From the NCBI RefSeq assembly GCF_003034965.1, contig NZ_PZKE01000010.1:62001-126000 (forward strand): a stretch of 64,000 nt of DNA. The letters run 5' to 3'. Under the pieces are notes generated by a model. The model saw only the letters and a program-made list of their open reading frames with translations, was not told where the DNA came from and did no database searches. Of the stretch, positions 44,724 to 53,704 are shown in pieces (positions within the stretch are counted from its first letter, which is position 1; each line of letters starts with the position of its first letter). Source of the stretch: Fuscovulum blasticum DSM 2131. Its GTDB lineage: Bacteria; Pseudomonadota; Alphaproteobacteria; Rhodobacterales; Rhodobacteraceae. The position numbers were made by a program, and so were the translations under genes.

Positions 44724-45956
44724 TTAGACCGGGTCGCCGCCGGCGGCCCGGAACCATTCCACGATTCGGGCCCGCTCTTCCGGCTCCATGAAGCTGCGGT
44801 TGCCGGGCGGCATCGCATGGGTCAGGCCGGCCTGCATCACGATCCGGGCAGCCTGATGGGCGATCTCGGATTCGGTTTCCAGCACCACCCCCTTGGGTGG
44901 CCAGTGCAGCCCGTCCCACGACGGTTCGGCCGCGTGGCACATGCTGCAGCGCCCCTGCACAATACCCACCACCTCGGCAAAGCCCGGCGCGGCGGCATAG
45001 CGCAGCGCGTCGCCCCGCAACTGCGCCTCGGGTTCCGGCATTGTGCGCATCGGCGCGGTGGACAGCCAGGCGATGGCCAGGAACAGCAGCGCCGTCACCG
45101 CCCAGGTCCAGTGCGGGTTGCCCTTGCGGGCATGGCGGGTGTTGAACCAGTGCCGGATGGTGACCCCCATCAGGAACACCAGACTGGCGATCGCCCAGTT
45201 CCATTCGGTCGCAAACACCAGAGGATAATGGTTCGACAGCATCAGGAAGATGACCGGCAGCGTCAGGTAATTATTGTGCATCGACCGCTGCTTGGCGATC
45301 TTGCCATATTTCGGATCGGGCTTCCGCCCTGCCTTCAGGTCGGCCACCACGATGCGTTGGTTCGGCATGATGATGAAGAACACATTGCCCGACATGATCG
45401 AGGCGGTGAACGCCCCCAGATGCAACAGCGCCGCCCGGCCCGAGAACACCTGGGTATAAAACCAGCTCATCCCCACCAGCACGACAAACAGCGCCAGCAT
45501 CACAAGGGTCTGGTTGGCATTGACGAAGATCTTGCAGATGGCGTTGTAGACGATCCATCCAAAGGCCAGAGACGCCATCGAGATGGCCACCGCCTGCCAG
45601 ACCGACAGGTCCATCACCGTGGGGTCGATCAGGTAAAGCTCTGCCCCCAGGTAGTAGACCAGCACCAGCATGGCAAAACCCGACAGCCAGGTGGCGTAGC
45701 TTTCCCATTTGAACCAGATCAGATGGTCCGGCATCGCCTCGGGCGCCACAAGGTATTTCTGGATGTGGTAGAAGCCACCGCCATGAACCTGCCATTCCTC
45801 GCCATCGGCACCACTGGCAAGGTTGCGGTCGCGGTGCAGACCCAGGTCCAGCGCGATGAAATAGAAGGACGATCCGATCCAGGCGATGGCGGTGATCACA
45901 TGCAGCCAGCGCGCCGCGATCATCACCCAGTCCCAGAGCACCACCCAGTCATACAT
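44724..45956 (-). CDS. puuD: Urate hydroxylase with cytochrome c domain
   Basis: A 410-residue membrane protein that oxidises uric acid to 5-hydroxyisourate. It has eight or so membrane segments with R-W-L-H-V-I-T-A-I-A-W-I-G-S-S-F-Y-F and conserved histidines, and a C-terminal cytochrome c domain with C-S-M-C-H and the methionine ligand in A-M-P-P. This is the PuuD layout. It begins the ureide pathway here; a LysR gene is divergent. Confidence 0.93.
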   Translation of the reverse strand: MYDWVVLWDWVMIAARWLHVITAIAWIGSSFYFIALDLGLHRDRNLASGADGEEWQVHGGGFYHIQKYLVAPEAMPDHLIWFKWESYATWLSGFAMLVLVYYLGAELYLIDPTVMDLSVWQAVAISMASLAFGWIVYNAICKIFVNANQTLVMLALFVVLVGMSWFYTQVFSGRAALLHLGAFTASIMSGNVFFIIMPNQRIVVADLKAGRKPDPKYGKIAKQRSMHNNYLTLPVIFLMLSNHYPLVFATEWNWAIASLVFLMGVTIRHWFNTRHARKGNPHWTWAVTALLFLAIAWLSTAPMRTMPEPEAQLRGDALRYAAAPGFAEVVGIVQGRCSMCHAAEPSWDGLHWPPKGVVLETESEIAHQAARIVMQAGLTHAMPPGNRSFMEPEERARIVEWFRAAGGDPV

Positions 45957-46063
45957 CTTGTCCGGCTCCCTGTCTTTTTCGCCACGCTATACCGACGGGG
46001 CTTTTCCTGATAACCCTGTCAATCGCCTGATGACTTTCAATCCTGCAAAGACAATCGCGCCTG

Positions 46064-46984
46064 ATGAGCTATGTGAACAACATCCGCATGTTCGTTCGTG
46101 TCTACGAATTGGGCAATATGAGCGCCGCCGCGCGCGACCAGCGCACGTCGCCGGCGGTTGCCTCGGCGCGGATTTCCGATCTTGAGCGGCATCTGGGTGT
46201 GCGCCTGTTCAACCGCACCACCCGCAGCCTGCAACCCACCGAGAATGGCCGCATCTTCTATGACGGCGCCCGCCGCATCCTGGAGGCGATTGATGACGCC
46301 GAAGCGGCGGTGATGGACGTGACGCAGAACCCGCGCGGCACGCTATTCGTGGCGGCCCCGCTGGGGATCGGGCGGCGGCTGATCGCGCCGCAGGTGCCGG
46401 TGTTCAAGGATCTTTACCCGCAGATCGACGTGCGGCTGCGCCTGTCGGACCGCAGCATCGACGTGGTGGCGGAAGGCATCGACGTGGCCTTTCATCTGGG
46501 CCTGCTGGATGACAGCACGCTGAAGGTGCGGCTGGTGGCGGAATGTCCGCGCGTGCTGTGCGCCGCGCCGGGCTATATTGCCCGCCGGGGCCTGCCGGCC
46601 GATGGGGCGGCGCTGGTCTCTGACCGGCATGATTGCCTGAACCTGCGCTTTCCCGGTGCCAAGGAATTCCAGTGGACGCTGCAAACCCCCGAAGGTCCGC
46701 GCCGGTTCGAGATCGGCGGACCCTTCGAATCGGATGACGGCGACGTGCTGACCGGCTGGGCGCTGGATGGCCGGGGCGTGGTGCTGAAGCCGGTTTTCGA
46801 AGTGGCCGAATACCTGCGCGACGGCCGGCTTGTGCCCGTGGCCACGGCAACCCCGCCGGTGCCAACCCAACTGTCCTCGCTCAGCCCGCATCGGCGGCTG
46901 AAAGACCCCAAGGTCCGCCTGTTCACCGATTTCATCACCCTGCACATCCGCGAAGCGATGCGCCGCGCCACAGACGGGGCATGA
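46064..46984 (+). CDS. LysR-family transcriptional regulator
   Basis: A 306-residue LysR regulator. The N-terminal winged helix has V-Y-E-L-G-N-M-S-A-A-A-R-D-Q, S-P-A-V-A-S-A-R-I-S-D-L-E and R-L-F-N-R-T-T-R. The effector domain begins near 90. It is divergent from puuD with 107 bases between, so it probably controls uric acid breakdown, although its inducer is unknown. Confidence 0.93.
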   Translation: MSYVNNIRMFVRVYELGNMSAAARDQRTSPAVASARISDLERHLGVRLFNRTTRSLQPTENGRIFYDGARRILEAIDDAEAAVMDVTQNPRGTLFVAAPLGIGRRLIAPQVPVFKDLYPQIDVRLRLSDRSIDVVAEGIDVAFHLGLLDDSTLKVRLVAECPRVLCAAPGYIARRGLPADGAALVSDRHDCLNLRFPGAKEFQWTLQTPEGPRRFEIGGPFESDDGDVLTGWALDGRGVVLKPVFEVAEYLRDGRLVPVATATPPVPTQLSSLSPHRRLKDPKVRLFTDFITLHIREAMRRATDGA

Positions 46985-46987
46985 GAA

Positions 46988-47013
46988 AGGCGCGGTCCCT
47001 TCGGTCCGCGCCT
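46988..47013. terminator. Bidirectional hairpin terminator
   Basis: An inverted repeat AGGCGCGG / CCGCGCCT (8 bases, 10-base loop) just after the LysR stop and before the convergent DUF2125 gene. Confidence 0.6.
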
Positions 47014-47048
47014 CCTGTCACCTTGTATCGGGTCAGCGTGACCCCGGA

Positions 47049-48548
47049 TTACTGAATCCGCTGGCCGTTCACGAAGATCTGGAAGCCTTCCTTGGCTTCG
47101 ATCTTCGAGGTCAGACTGTCGGGCTCGCTGCCCGGCGTCATGAAGGCGCCCATCATCATCCGAACGCCCATTGCGTCTTCTTCCTTCACAAGGCCGGTCT
47201 TGATCAGACCGTCGATCAGCGCATTCGCGCCGGTCACGCTGACATCGGCGGTACCCAGGGGCATGGGGGCGCCCATCGAATTGTCGAAGGTGAAGGCGCC
47301 GGTCGCGTTGGCAGCAGCCCCGGCCACCTTGAGCGCGATTTCGGTGATGTTCAGCGTTTCAGGCGCCGGAACCGGCGGCTGGCTGCCGGTTTCATCAGCC
47401 GCGATGATGGCCGGCCAGTCGATCTTGGTCTTGCCGTTCACATCAATCACCAGATCGAACGGTTCACGCTTCAGCGCGCCCCCCGCATCGACCAGGCCCC
47501 AAAGCTCATCGTTCAGGGTCAGTTGGCCCAGCTTCAGCGTTACCCCGTAATCAGCCGCCGCATCGACCGCCTTCATCGGCGACAGCAGGTTCATCACCAT
47601 GCTTTCGACCGAAACCTTGATCGGTGCCGGCACGGAAGGCGAGGTGATGTCAACCACCAGACCGCCGCCTTGCGACTGGACCGACACCACCGACTTGTCG
47701 ATCGAGAAAGCGCCCTCGCCACCGGCCGAGGCGATGGTGCCCTGATAGGGGAACATCTGGTCTTCCTGGCTGATGGTGCCGGTGGTCGCGCCCTGCTTGG
47801 TTGTGAACGAAGCCGCCATCCCCTCTTCCAGCGCCTTGCCGAACCCGGCGGGGCTGTTGATCTCGGCCAGAGGCAGGGTCGACGGCAAGGCCAGCTTGAA
47901 CGACATGGCAACATCGTCGGTCGTGCTGGTGCCGGCGTTCTTCATCTGCATGTTCGGATCGTCGGTCTTGACCTCATAGGCCAGTTTCGACGCCGCAATA
48001 TCCATGCTGAAAGTGCGGTTCGTGCCGGGCGCATCGGTGTAGGTGCCCTTCAGGTCATCGAAGTTCACCACGACATCGTTGGTGACCTTCTTCGCCGGCT
48101 CTTCCGTAAAGCTGATGCCATCGGTGACAGAGGCCACGATCGCCGAGAGCTTGTCGGCGCTGTAGTCATAGACCAGCGCCCCGGCATCGCCTTCGCGCGC
48201 TTTCAGTTCCAGCCCCTCATGGGTGATCGCCAGACGGCCCGCCTCGCCGCCATCGGCGCCGATGGTGGCGCCCGGGCGGATGGTGACGGACCCGTCGGAT
48301 TCCTCGGTCAGGGTGATGTCGGAAACCTTCAGGCCATCGGTCTTGCCGGGCGGGGCAATTGTGACACCGTTCAGGGTCAGCACACCCCCCGAATTCGCCT
48401 CGGTTGCCGAGGTGATTTCAAGCCCGGCCAGCTTGGCCGCGTCCTTCCAGGACTGCCACACCTGATCCGCGGTCAACGCGGCATGGGCCGTGCCGCCCAT
48501 CAGGAAAACGAGGGCGGAAGAGGCTGCCAATGCCTTGTAGTGGAACAT
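47049..48548 (-). CDS. Secreted DUF2125 family protein
   Basis: A 499-residue protein with a signal peptide ending A-H-A-A near 24 and a beta-rich body full of repeated T/S/D-containing strands, ending F-Q-I-F-V-N-G-Q-R-I-Q. It matches the DUF2125 family, common in alphaproteobacteria, of unknown function; an outer-envelope role is likely. Good AGGAGA-type site upstream. Confidence 0.85.
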   Translation of the reverse strand: MFHYKALAASSALVFLMGGTAHAALTADQVWQSWKDAAKLAGLEITSATEANSGGVLTLNGVTIAPPGKTDGLKVSDITLTEESDGSVTIRPGATIGADGGEAGRLAITHEGLELKAREGDAGALVYDYSADKLSAIVASVTDGISFTEEPAKKVTNDVVVNFDDLKGTYTDAPGTNRTFSMDIAASKLAYEVKTDDPNMQMKNAGTSTTDDVAMSFKLALPSTLPLAEINSPAGFGKALEEGMAASFTTKQGATTGTISQEDQMFPYQGTIASAGGEGAFSIDKSVVSVQSQGGGLVVDITSPSVPAPIKVSVESMVMNLLSPMKAVDAAADYGVTLKLGQLTLNDELWGLVDAGGALKREPFDLVIDVNGKTKIDWPAIIAADETGSQPPVPAPETLNITEIALKVAGAAANATGAFTFDNSMGAPMPLGTADVSVTGANALIDGLIKTGLVKEEDAMGVRMMMGAFMTPGSEPDSLTSKIEAKEGFQIFVNGQRIQ

Positions 48549-48673
48549 GTGTTACGTCTCCTCGGGAAAGTCGTCAGGTTTTTCGGCGCACACCAAAGCG
48601 GTTTTGCGCCGCGCCCGCAAGCAGGGTATTCATCACCTTATCCGGCGCAAGAGGTGAGAACCGGACAGGGTGA

Positions 48674-49423
48674 ATGACCGTGCCGCCAACCGCAGACCGC
48701 GCCGCCTGTCCGCCGCGCCCGTTTGAACGACTGGTCGAACGGGGCGGGCTGGCCTTTGACCTGCTGGCTGGCAGCACGGGGGCGTTCTCGGGGGCGCTGG
48801 TGATCGCCTTTGCCTCGATCGGCCATGATCCGGCCCGCGCACCATCTCCTGAACTCGTTGGCACGGCCACGGCGGGCGGGCGATCAGCCCTGTTCGTGAC
48901 CGACGCCCGCCGAAGTTGGGGCCAGACCGCCGATTTTGCGGAAGGGGTGCAACGGGCAGTGGCGCTGGTGCGCCAAAGGCAGGAGATTCGCCAGATCCTG
49001 ACACTGGGCAGTTCGATGGGGGGCCACATGGCGCTGCGCGCAGCCAGTTTCCTGCCGGTCGATGTGGCGATGGCCTTCGGCCCGCAGTCCATGCTGGACC
49101 CGGCCAGCCCCCGCTGGCAGCCTTGGGCCGCCCACGCCGCGCCGATCAGCCCGCCACCACCCACCGCCGGGTGGACCCTGCTGTTCCACGGGATGCAGGA
49201 TGATCTGGATCAGGCGCTTGGCTTCCCGCCTGCGCCGGGGGTTGACCATGTGCTGTTCGCTGACCAGTCGCATTCCGGGCTGATGCCGCATCTCAAGGCC
49301 CGCGGCGCACTGGCCGGCCTGGTTGAGGCTGCGCTGGCCGGCGACCGGCGTCGCCTCTTGCGCATCGCCGCATCGGCCGGCGGGCGGCTGCGGCACAGGA
49401 TGGCCGATCAACTGCCGCGATAG
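48674..49423 (+). CDS. Alpha/beta-hydrolase-like protein
   Basis: A 249-residue protein with G-S-S-M-G-G as the nucleophile elbow near 114-119 and a C-terminal H-S-G-L-M-P-H holding a candidate catalytic histidine. Similar proteins lie in surface-polysaccharide or uptake loci, but the substrate is unknown. The end overlaps uraH convergently by 16 bases. Confidence 0.72.
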   Translation: MTVPPTADRAACPPRPFERLVERGGLAFDLLAGSTGAFSGALVIAFASIGHDPARAPSPELVGTATAGGRSALFVTDARRSWGQTADFAEGVQRAVALVRQRQEIRQILTLGSSMGGHMALRAASFLPVDVAMAFGPQSMLDPASPRWQPWAAHAAPISPPPPTAGWTLLFHGMQDDLDQALGFPPAPGVDHVLFADQSHSGLMPHLKARGALAGLVEAALAGDRRRLLRIAASAGGRLRHRMADQLPR

Positions 49424-49770
49424 GTGGAATAGGCAAAGGGAGAGATCAGCAGCGGCACATGATAGTGCTGCGCCGCATCCGGCACACCGAACCGGATCGG
49501 AATCTGGTCCAGGAACAGAACGCCGTCAGCCGGGGCCTGCCCGCTGGCGCGAAGATAATCGCCGGCAAAGAACACCAGTTCATAACTGCCTTCGGTGAAA
49601 CTCTCGCCCGTCAGCATCGGTGCATCGGTGCGGCCATCGGCATTGGTGACCGTCTCGGCGATCTTGCGGTGCGAATTGCCGCTGACCCGGTAAAGCGCGA
49701 TCTTCACCCCCGCCGCCGGTTTGCCCCGCGCGGTATCCAGCACATGTGTCGTCAACCGCCCGCTGCCCAT
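49408..49770 (-). CDS. uraH: Hydroxyisourate hydrolase
   Basis: A 120-residue transthyretin-like enzyme that opens 5-hydroxyisourate, the product of PuuD. It has T-T-H-V-L-D-T-A-R-G-K-P-A near the N-terminus, H-Y-H-V-P-L-L-I-S-P-F-A-Y and the C-terminal signature Y-R-G-S. Divergent from the puuE-uraD fusion gene; a near-perfect palindrome lies between them. Confidence 0.96.
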   Translation of the reverse strand: MGSGRLTTHVLDTARGKPAAGVKIALYRVSGNSHRKIAETVTNADGRTDAPMLTGESFTEGSYELVFFAGDYLRASGQAPADGVLFLDQIPIRFGVPDAAQHYHVPLLISPFAYSTYRGS

Positions 49771-49835
49771 TCGCCGCCTCCTGTCTGCCGGTCACAGCTT
49801 GCCCGGTTCTGCAATGGTTTGCCACGCCCTCCTGC

Positions 49836-49854
49836 GCCAGAATGACCTTCTGGC
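49836..49854. promoter_or_regulatory. Palindrome between uraH and puuE
   Basis: GCCAGAA-TGACC-TTCTGGC, a perfect 7-base inverted repeat in the 144-base divergent gap. It fits a LysR-type T-N11-A site or another dimeric operator that could coordinate both directions. No second copy was found upstream of puuD. Confidence 0.5.
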
Positions 49855-49914
49855 AATTCCTGAAAGACTGCGGTCAACTCTGCCCCTAGGGTGTGGGCCG
49901 AACCGGAGGTGCCG

Positions 49915-51330
49915 ATGAACCGCTATCCGCGCGATTTCCGTGGCCATGGGCCCAACCCGCCCGATGCCCGCTGGCCCGGCGGCGCAAAAATCGCCGTCAG
50001 CCTTGTGCTGAATTACGAAGAAGGTGGCGAAAACAACCTTCTGCATGGCGATGCCCAGTCCGAGGCCTTTCTGTCCGACATTGCCGGCGCCGCGCCCTGG
50101 CCGGGGATGCGGCACTGGAACATGGAATCGATCTACGATTATGGCGCGAGGGCCGGATTCTGGCGGCTGCACCGGCTGTTCACCGAACGCGGCCTGCCCG
50201 TCACGATCTATGGCGTGACCAGCGCGCTGGCCCGCAACCCCGAACAGGTGGCCGCCATGAAAGAGGCCGGCTGGGAAATCGCCAGCCACGGCCTGAAATG
50301 GGTGGATCACCGCGACATGACGGAACAGGAAGAGGCGCGGCAGATCGCCGAGAGCTTCCGCCTGCATGAAGAGGTGGTGGGTGCCCCGCCGCAGGGCTGG
50401 TACACCGGCCGGTGCAGCATGAACACGGTGCGCCTGACGGCGGAAACCCGGCGACTGGCCTGGATTTCCGACACCTATGACGACGACCTGCCGTATTGGC
50501 TGGACTGTGGCGACCATGACCAGTTGGTCATTCCCTACACGCTGGAAGCCAACGACATGCGCTTTGCCACCGCGCCCGGCTACATCACCGGCGAGCAGTT
50601 CTTCCAGTATCTGAAGGACAGCTTCGACACGCTTTATGCCGAAGGCGTGGAGGGCCGCGCCAAGATGTTCTCGATCGGGCTGCACAACCGGCTGATCGGC
50701 CGCCCGGGCAAGATTGCGGGGCTGAAGCGGTTTCTCGACTATGCACAATCGCACACCGGCGTCTGGTTTCCCCGCCGCATCGACATTGCCGAGCACTGGC
50801 GAAAAGCCCATCCGCCCAAACGGTTCGACCGCCCAAGCAGGATGCCCCGCGAAACCTTCGTCGCGCGCTTCGGGTCGATTTTCGAACATTCGCCCTGGAT
50901 CGCTGACCGGGCCTGGGCGCTGGAACTGGGACCGGCGCATGACTGCGCCACCGGGCTGCACAACGCGCTGGCGCGCATCTTCCGCTCGGCCAGCCCCGAA
51001 GAACGGCTGGGCGTTCTGAAAGCCCACCCCGATCTGGCGGGCAAGCTGGCCCAGGCGAAACGGCTGACCGCCGAAAGCACGGCGGAACAAGCCAGCGCCG
51101 CGCTTGACGCCCTGACCGACGAGGAACGGGCCACCTTCCAGCGCCTCAATGCCGAGTATGTGGCCCGCCACGGGTTTCCCTTCATCATCGCCGTACGCGA
51201 CAACACCAAGGACAGCATCCTGCGCGCCTTCCAGACCCGCATCGCCAACGACACCGCAACCGAGCTTGCCACCGCCTGCGCCCAGGTCGAACGCATCGCC
51301 CAGCTTCGCCTCAAGGACATTCTCCCATGA
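49915..51330 (+). CDS. puuE: Fused allantoinase (PuuE) and OHCU decarboxylase (UraD)
   Basis: A 471-residue bifunctional protein. Residues 1 to about 305 are a PuuE-type allantoinase of the polysaccharide-deacetylase fold (L-N-Y-E-E-G-G-E, W-Y-T-G-R and S-D-T-Y-D-D-D-L). Residues about 315-471 are a UraD domain (A-H-P-D-L-A-G-K and H-G-F-P-F-I-I-A-V-R), which decarboxylates OHCU to S-allantoin. The order UraD product to allantoinase substrate makes channelling plausible. GGAGGT precedes the ATG. Confidence 0.93.
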   Translation: MNRYPRDFRGHGPNPPDARWPGGAKIAVSLVLNYEEGGENNLLHGDAQSEAFLSDIAGAAPWPGMRHWNMESIYDYGARAGFWRLHRLFTERGLPVTIYGVTSALARNPEQVAAMKEAGWEIASHGLKWVDHRDMTEQEEARQIAESFRLHEEVVGAPPQGWYTGRCSMNTVRLTAETRRLAWISDTYDDDLPYWLDCGDHDQLVIPYTLEANDMRFATAPGYITGEQFFQYLKDSFDTLYAEGVEGRAKMFSIGLHNRLIGRPGKIAGLKRFLDYAQSHTGVWFPRRIDIAEHWRKAHPPKRFDRPSRMPRETFVARFGSIFEHSPWIADRAWALELGPAHDCATGLHNALARIFRSASPEERLGVLKAHPDLAGKLAQAKRLTAESTAEQASAALDALTDEERATFQRLNAEYVARHGFPFIIAVRDNTKDSILRAFQTRIANDTATELATACAQVERIAQLRLKDILP

Positions 51331-52175
51331 CCTCGTCCAGCTACTTCTCGCCCGCCGGCGGCCTGCCGCCGCAAACCGCGCTGATGACGCAACGCGCCGT
51401 CTTCACCACAGCCTATGCCTTTATCCCGCGCGGCTGCTTTTCCGACATCGTGACCAGCTTCTTGCCTGGCTGGACGCGCACCCGGCTGTGGCTGATTGCC
51501 CGGCCGATGTCGGGGTTTTCGGAAACCTTCAGCCAGTATGTGATGGAAGTGGCCCCCGGCGGCGGATCAGACATGCCTGACCGCGAGACCGGCGCCGAAC
51601 ACTGGCTGTTCTTCACCGGGGGCCTTGCCACGCTGACCATCGACGGCACCGGCTATGAGATGGAGGCGGGGTCTTACGCCTATCTTCCCCCCGGCGCGCG
51701 CTGGACGCTGCTGGCCGAAGGCAAGGAACCGGCCCGCTTCCACTGGATCCGCAAGATCTATGAAACCGTGCCCGGCCTTGCCGCGCCCGAGGCCTTTGTC
51801 ATCAACGAAACCGATGTGCCCGTCCGCTGGATGCCCGATACGGGCGACCGCTGGGGCACCACCCGCTTTGTCGACCCCGAAGACCTGCGCCACGATGCGC
51901 ATGTGAACATCGTCACCTTCCAGCCGGGTGGCGTGATCCCGTTCGAGGAAACCCATGTCATGGAGCACGGGCTGTTCGTGCTTGAGGGGAAAGCGGTCTA
52001 CAAGCTGAACCAGGACTGGGTTGAAGTCGAGGCGGGCGATTTCATGTGGCTGCGCGCCTACTGCCCGCAGGCCTGTTATGCCGCCGGGCCGGGGCGGTTC
52101 CGCTACCTGCTGTACAAGGACGTGAACCGCCACGCCAAACTGCGCGGACCGGGCGCCTTTGGCCCGCTGAAATGA
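51327..52175 (+). CDS. allE: (S)-ureidoglycine aminohydrolase
   Basis: A 282-residue double-cupin protein. The second cupin has the metal-binding pattern in E-E-T-H-V-M-E-H-G-L-F-V-L-E-G. It hydrolyses ureidoglycine to ureidoglycolate in the ureide pathway. It overlaps the stop of the upstream fusion gene (ATGA). Confidence 0.92.
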   Translation: MTSSSYFSPAGGLPPQTALMTQRAVFTTAYAFIPRGCFSDIVTSFLPGWTRTRLWLIARPMSGFSETFSQYVMEVAPGGGSDMPDRETGAEHWLFFTGGLATLTIDGTGYEMEAGSYAYLPPGARWTLLAEGKEPARFHWIRKIYETVPGLAAPEAFVINETDVPVRWMPDTGDRWGTTRFVDPEDLRHDAHVNIVTFQPGGVIPFEETHVMEHGLFVLEGKAVYKLNQDWVEVEAGDFMWLRAYCPQACYAAGPGRFRYLLYKDVNRHAKLRGPGAFGPLK

Positions 52176-52669
52176 CACCTGGACAGACCAAAGACAGAGA
52201 GATCGTCACGGAACCGCTGACCGCCGAAGCCTTCGCCCCCTTTGGCGAGGTGCTTGAGGCGACCGGCGAGTTCCGCCTGATCAATGCCGGCCTCTGCCGC
52301 CGCCACCATGACCGCGCGCGGCTGGATTTCGGCCCCGAAGGCCGCGCCGGGATTTCGGTGTTTCAGGCCGAACCACGGGCGCTGCCCTACAGCTTTGACC
52401 TGATCGAACGCCACCCCGAGGGATCGCAGGCCTTCCTGCCGATGACAGCGGACCCGTTCCTTGTCATCGTCTCGGCCAGCCCCTCAGTCCCCCCGCGCGC
52501 CTTTCTGACCAACGGATCGCAGGGCATCAACCTTGCCCGTGGCACCTGGCATGGTGTGCTGACACCGCTGGCCGCGCCCGGTCTGTTCGCCGTGGTGGAC
52601 CGGATCGGCACCACCCCGAACCTGGAAGAGCATCGCTTTCCAAGCCCCTGGATTGTTCTGCCGGGCTGA
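52172..52669 (+). CDS. allA: Ureidoglycolate lyase
   Basis: A 165-residue cupin-type enzyme that splits ureidoglycolate to glyoxylate and urea. It contains F-A-P-F-G-E-V, R-H-P-E-G-S-Q-A-F-L-P and G-T-W-H-G-V-L-T-P-L. It overlaps the allE stop by four bases (ATGA). No allantoate amidohydrolase or urease is seen in the window, so the full pathway is only partly encoded here. Confidence 0.95.
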   Translation: MTPGQTKDREIVTEPLTAEAFAPFGEVLEATGEFRLINAGLCRRHHDRARLDFGPEGRAGISVFQAEPRALPYSFDLIERHPEGSQAFLPMTADPFLVIVSASPSVPPRAFLTNGSQGINLARGTWHGVLTPLAAPGLFAVVDRIGTTPNLEEHRFPSPWIVLPG

Positions 52670-53140
52670 CACCTACCCGCTGCCGCCAGCCTGTTTTCAG
52701 GGCCGCGACGGCCACAGGGACGATATGTCACAGCAACCGCAAGGCGCGTGCCGTGATGCCAACCGTGGCAGGGCAGCGCCCGCCAAATCCCCGCCCCCCT
52801 TGGATTTTCGGCGCCCGGCCGGACAAAACGCCGCATCGAAAAACATGCGGATGAAACCCTAATTTACAGAAATCATTGAGAATTTAGCTTGGCACTTGCC
52901 AAACCGCACGGCAAACCGAAGGCGTGTGCCGGCCCCAGCCGGACTCGCCCATGCGGAGAAAGCCAGGACGCCCATGCGTCACGCCAGCATCGCCATTCTG
53001 TTCGGGGCTGCGTCCCCGCCGGCGCTGACGCACGTTTCCGCCCCCCGTCTGGCGACAAGACGTTCCGGCCCCCAGGCCGGGACAAGGAACAAAGCGCCGG
53101 GCCATCGTCCGGCCCCCAGGCAGCAAGAAGGAGACTGAGG
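52670..53140. other. 471-base intergenic region with AT-rich block and direct repeats
   Basis: The longest gap in the window. An AT-rich block (about 52858-52890) with TTTACA and TAGCTT-like boxes may be a promoter for the next gene. A 14-base sequence TCCGGCCCCCAGGC occurs twice (53064-53077 and 53108-53121), partly inside hairpins, and a 54-codon reading frame (52974-53138) with AGGAC in front ends two bases before the next ATG. Confidence 0.5.
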
Positions 53141-53623
53141 ATGAACACTTCGATGAAGGTCGGGCTGGCCGCCCTGTTCAGCGCCACGGCGCTGGCCTCG
53201 GTCGCGTCGGCGCAAACCGCCCCGGCTGCGGCCGAAGGCTGGACCTGCACGCAATACACCTGGACCGGCATCCCCGAAGCCACCGCCCCGGACGCCACGG
53301 CAGAAGCGGCAGCCCCCGCCGAAGCCGCCGCTCCGGCGGAAGAGGCCGCGGCCCCGGCAGAGGAAGCCACCCCGACCGAGCCGGCCGCAACCGAAGCCGC
53401 CGCACCAGCAGAAGAAGCCGCAGCCGCACCGGCCACGGAAGAGCCTGCACCGGCGGCCGAAGCAGCGGCCGAGGCCCCCGCCGCGGCTGAACAGGCAGCG
53501 CCTGCGGAAGAGGCGACGGCCCCTGCAACCCCGGAAGCCACTGGCTGGACCTGCACCCAGTATCGCCTGCTGGGCGCTGAAGATGCGCCTGTCGCCGGCG
53601 AATGGACCCCACCGGCGAACTGA
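53141..53623 (+). CDS. Secreted low-complexity protein with two W-T-C-T-Q-Y motifs
   Basis: A 160-residue protein with a signal peptide ending A-S-A-Q near 25. The mature protein has the motif W-T-C-T-Q-Y near the start and again near 136, joined by a long Ala/Glu/Pro-rich segment (about 45-130). No named family. The AAGGAGA site gives a confident start. Confidence 0.75.
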   Translation: MNTSMKVGLAALFSATALASVASAQTAPAAAEGWTCTQYTWTGIPEATAPDATAEAAAPAEAAAPAEEAAAPAEEATPTEPAATEAAAPAEEAAAAPATEEPAPAAEAAAEAPAAAEQAAPAEEATAPATPEATGWTCTQYRLLGAEDAPVAGEWTPPAN

Positions 53624-53704
53624 TCGCCTGCTCTTCTGATCCGGGGGCGGCCTGCCAAGGCACGCGCCCCCGGAGTGCAACCCACTTACACCGGCGTGGA
53701 AAAC

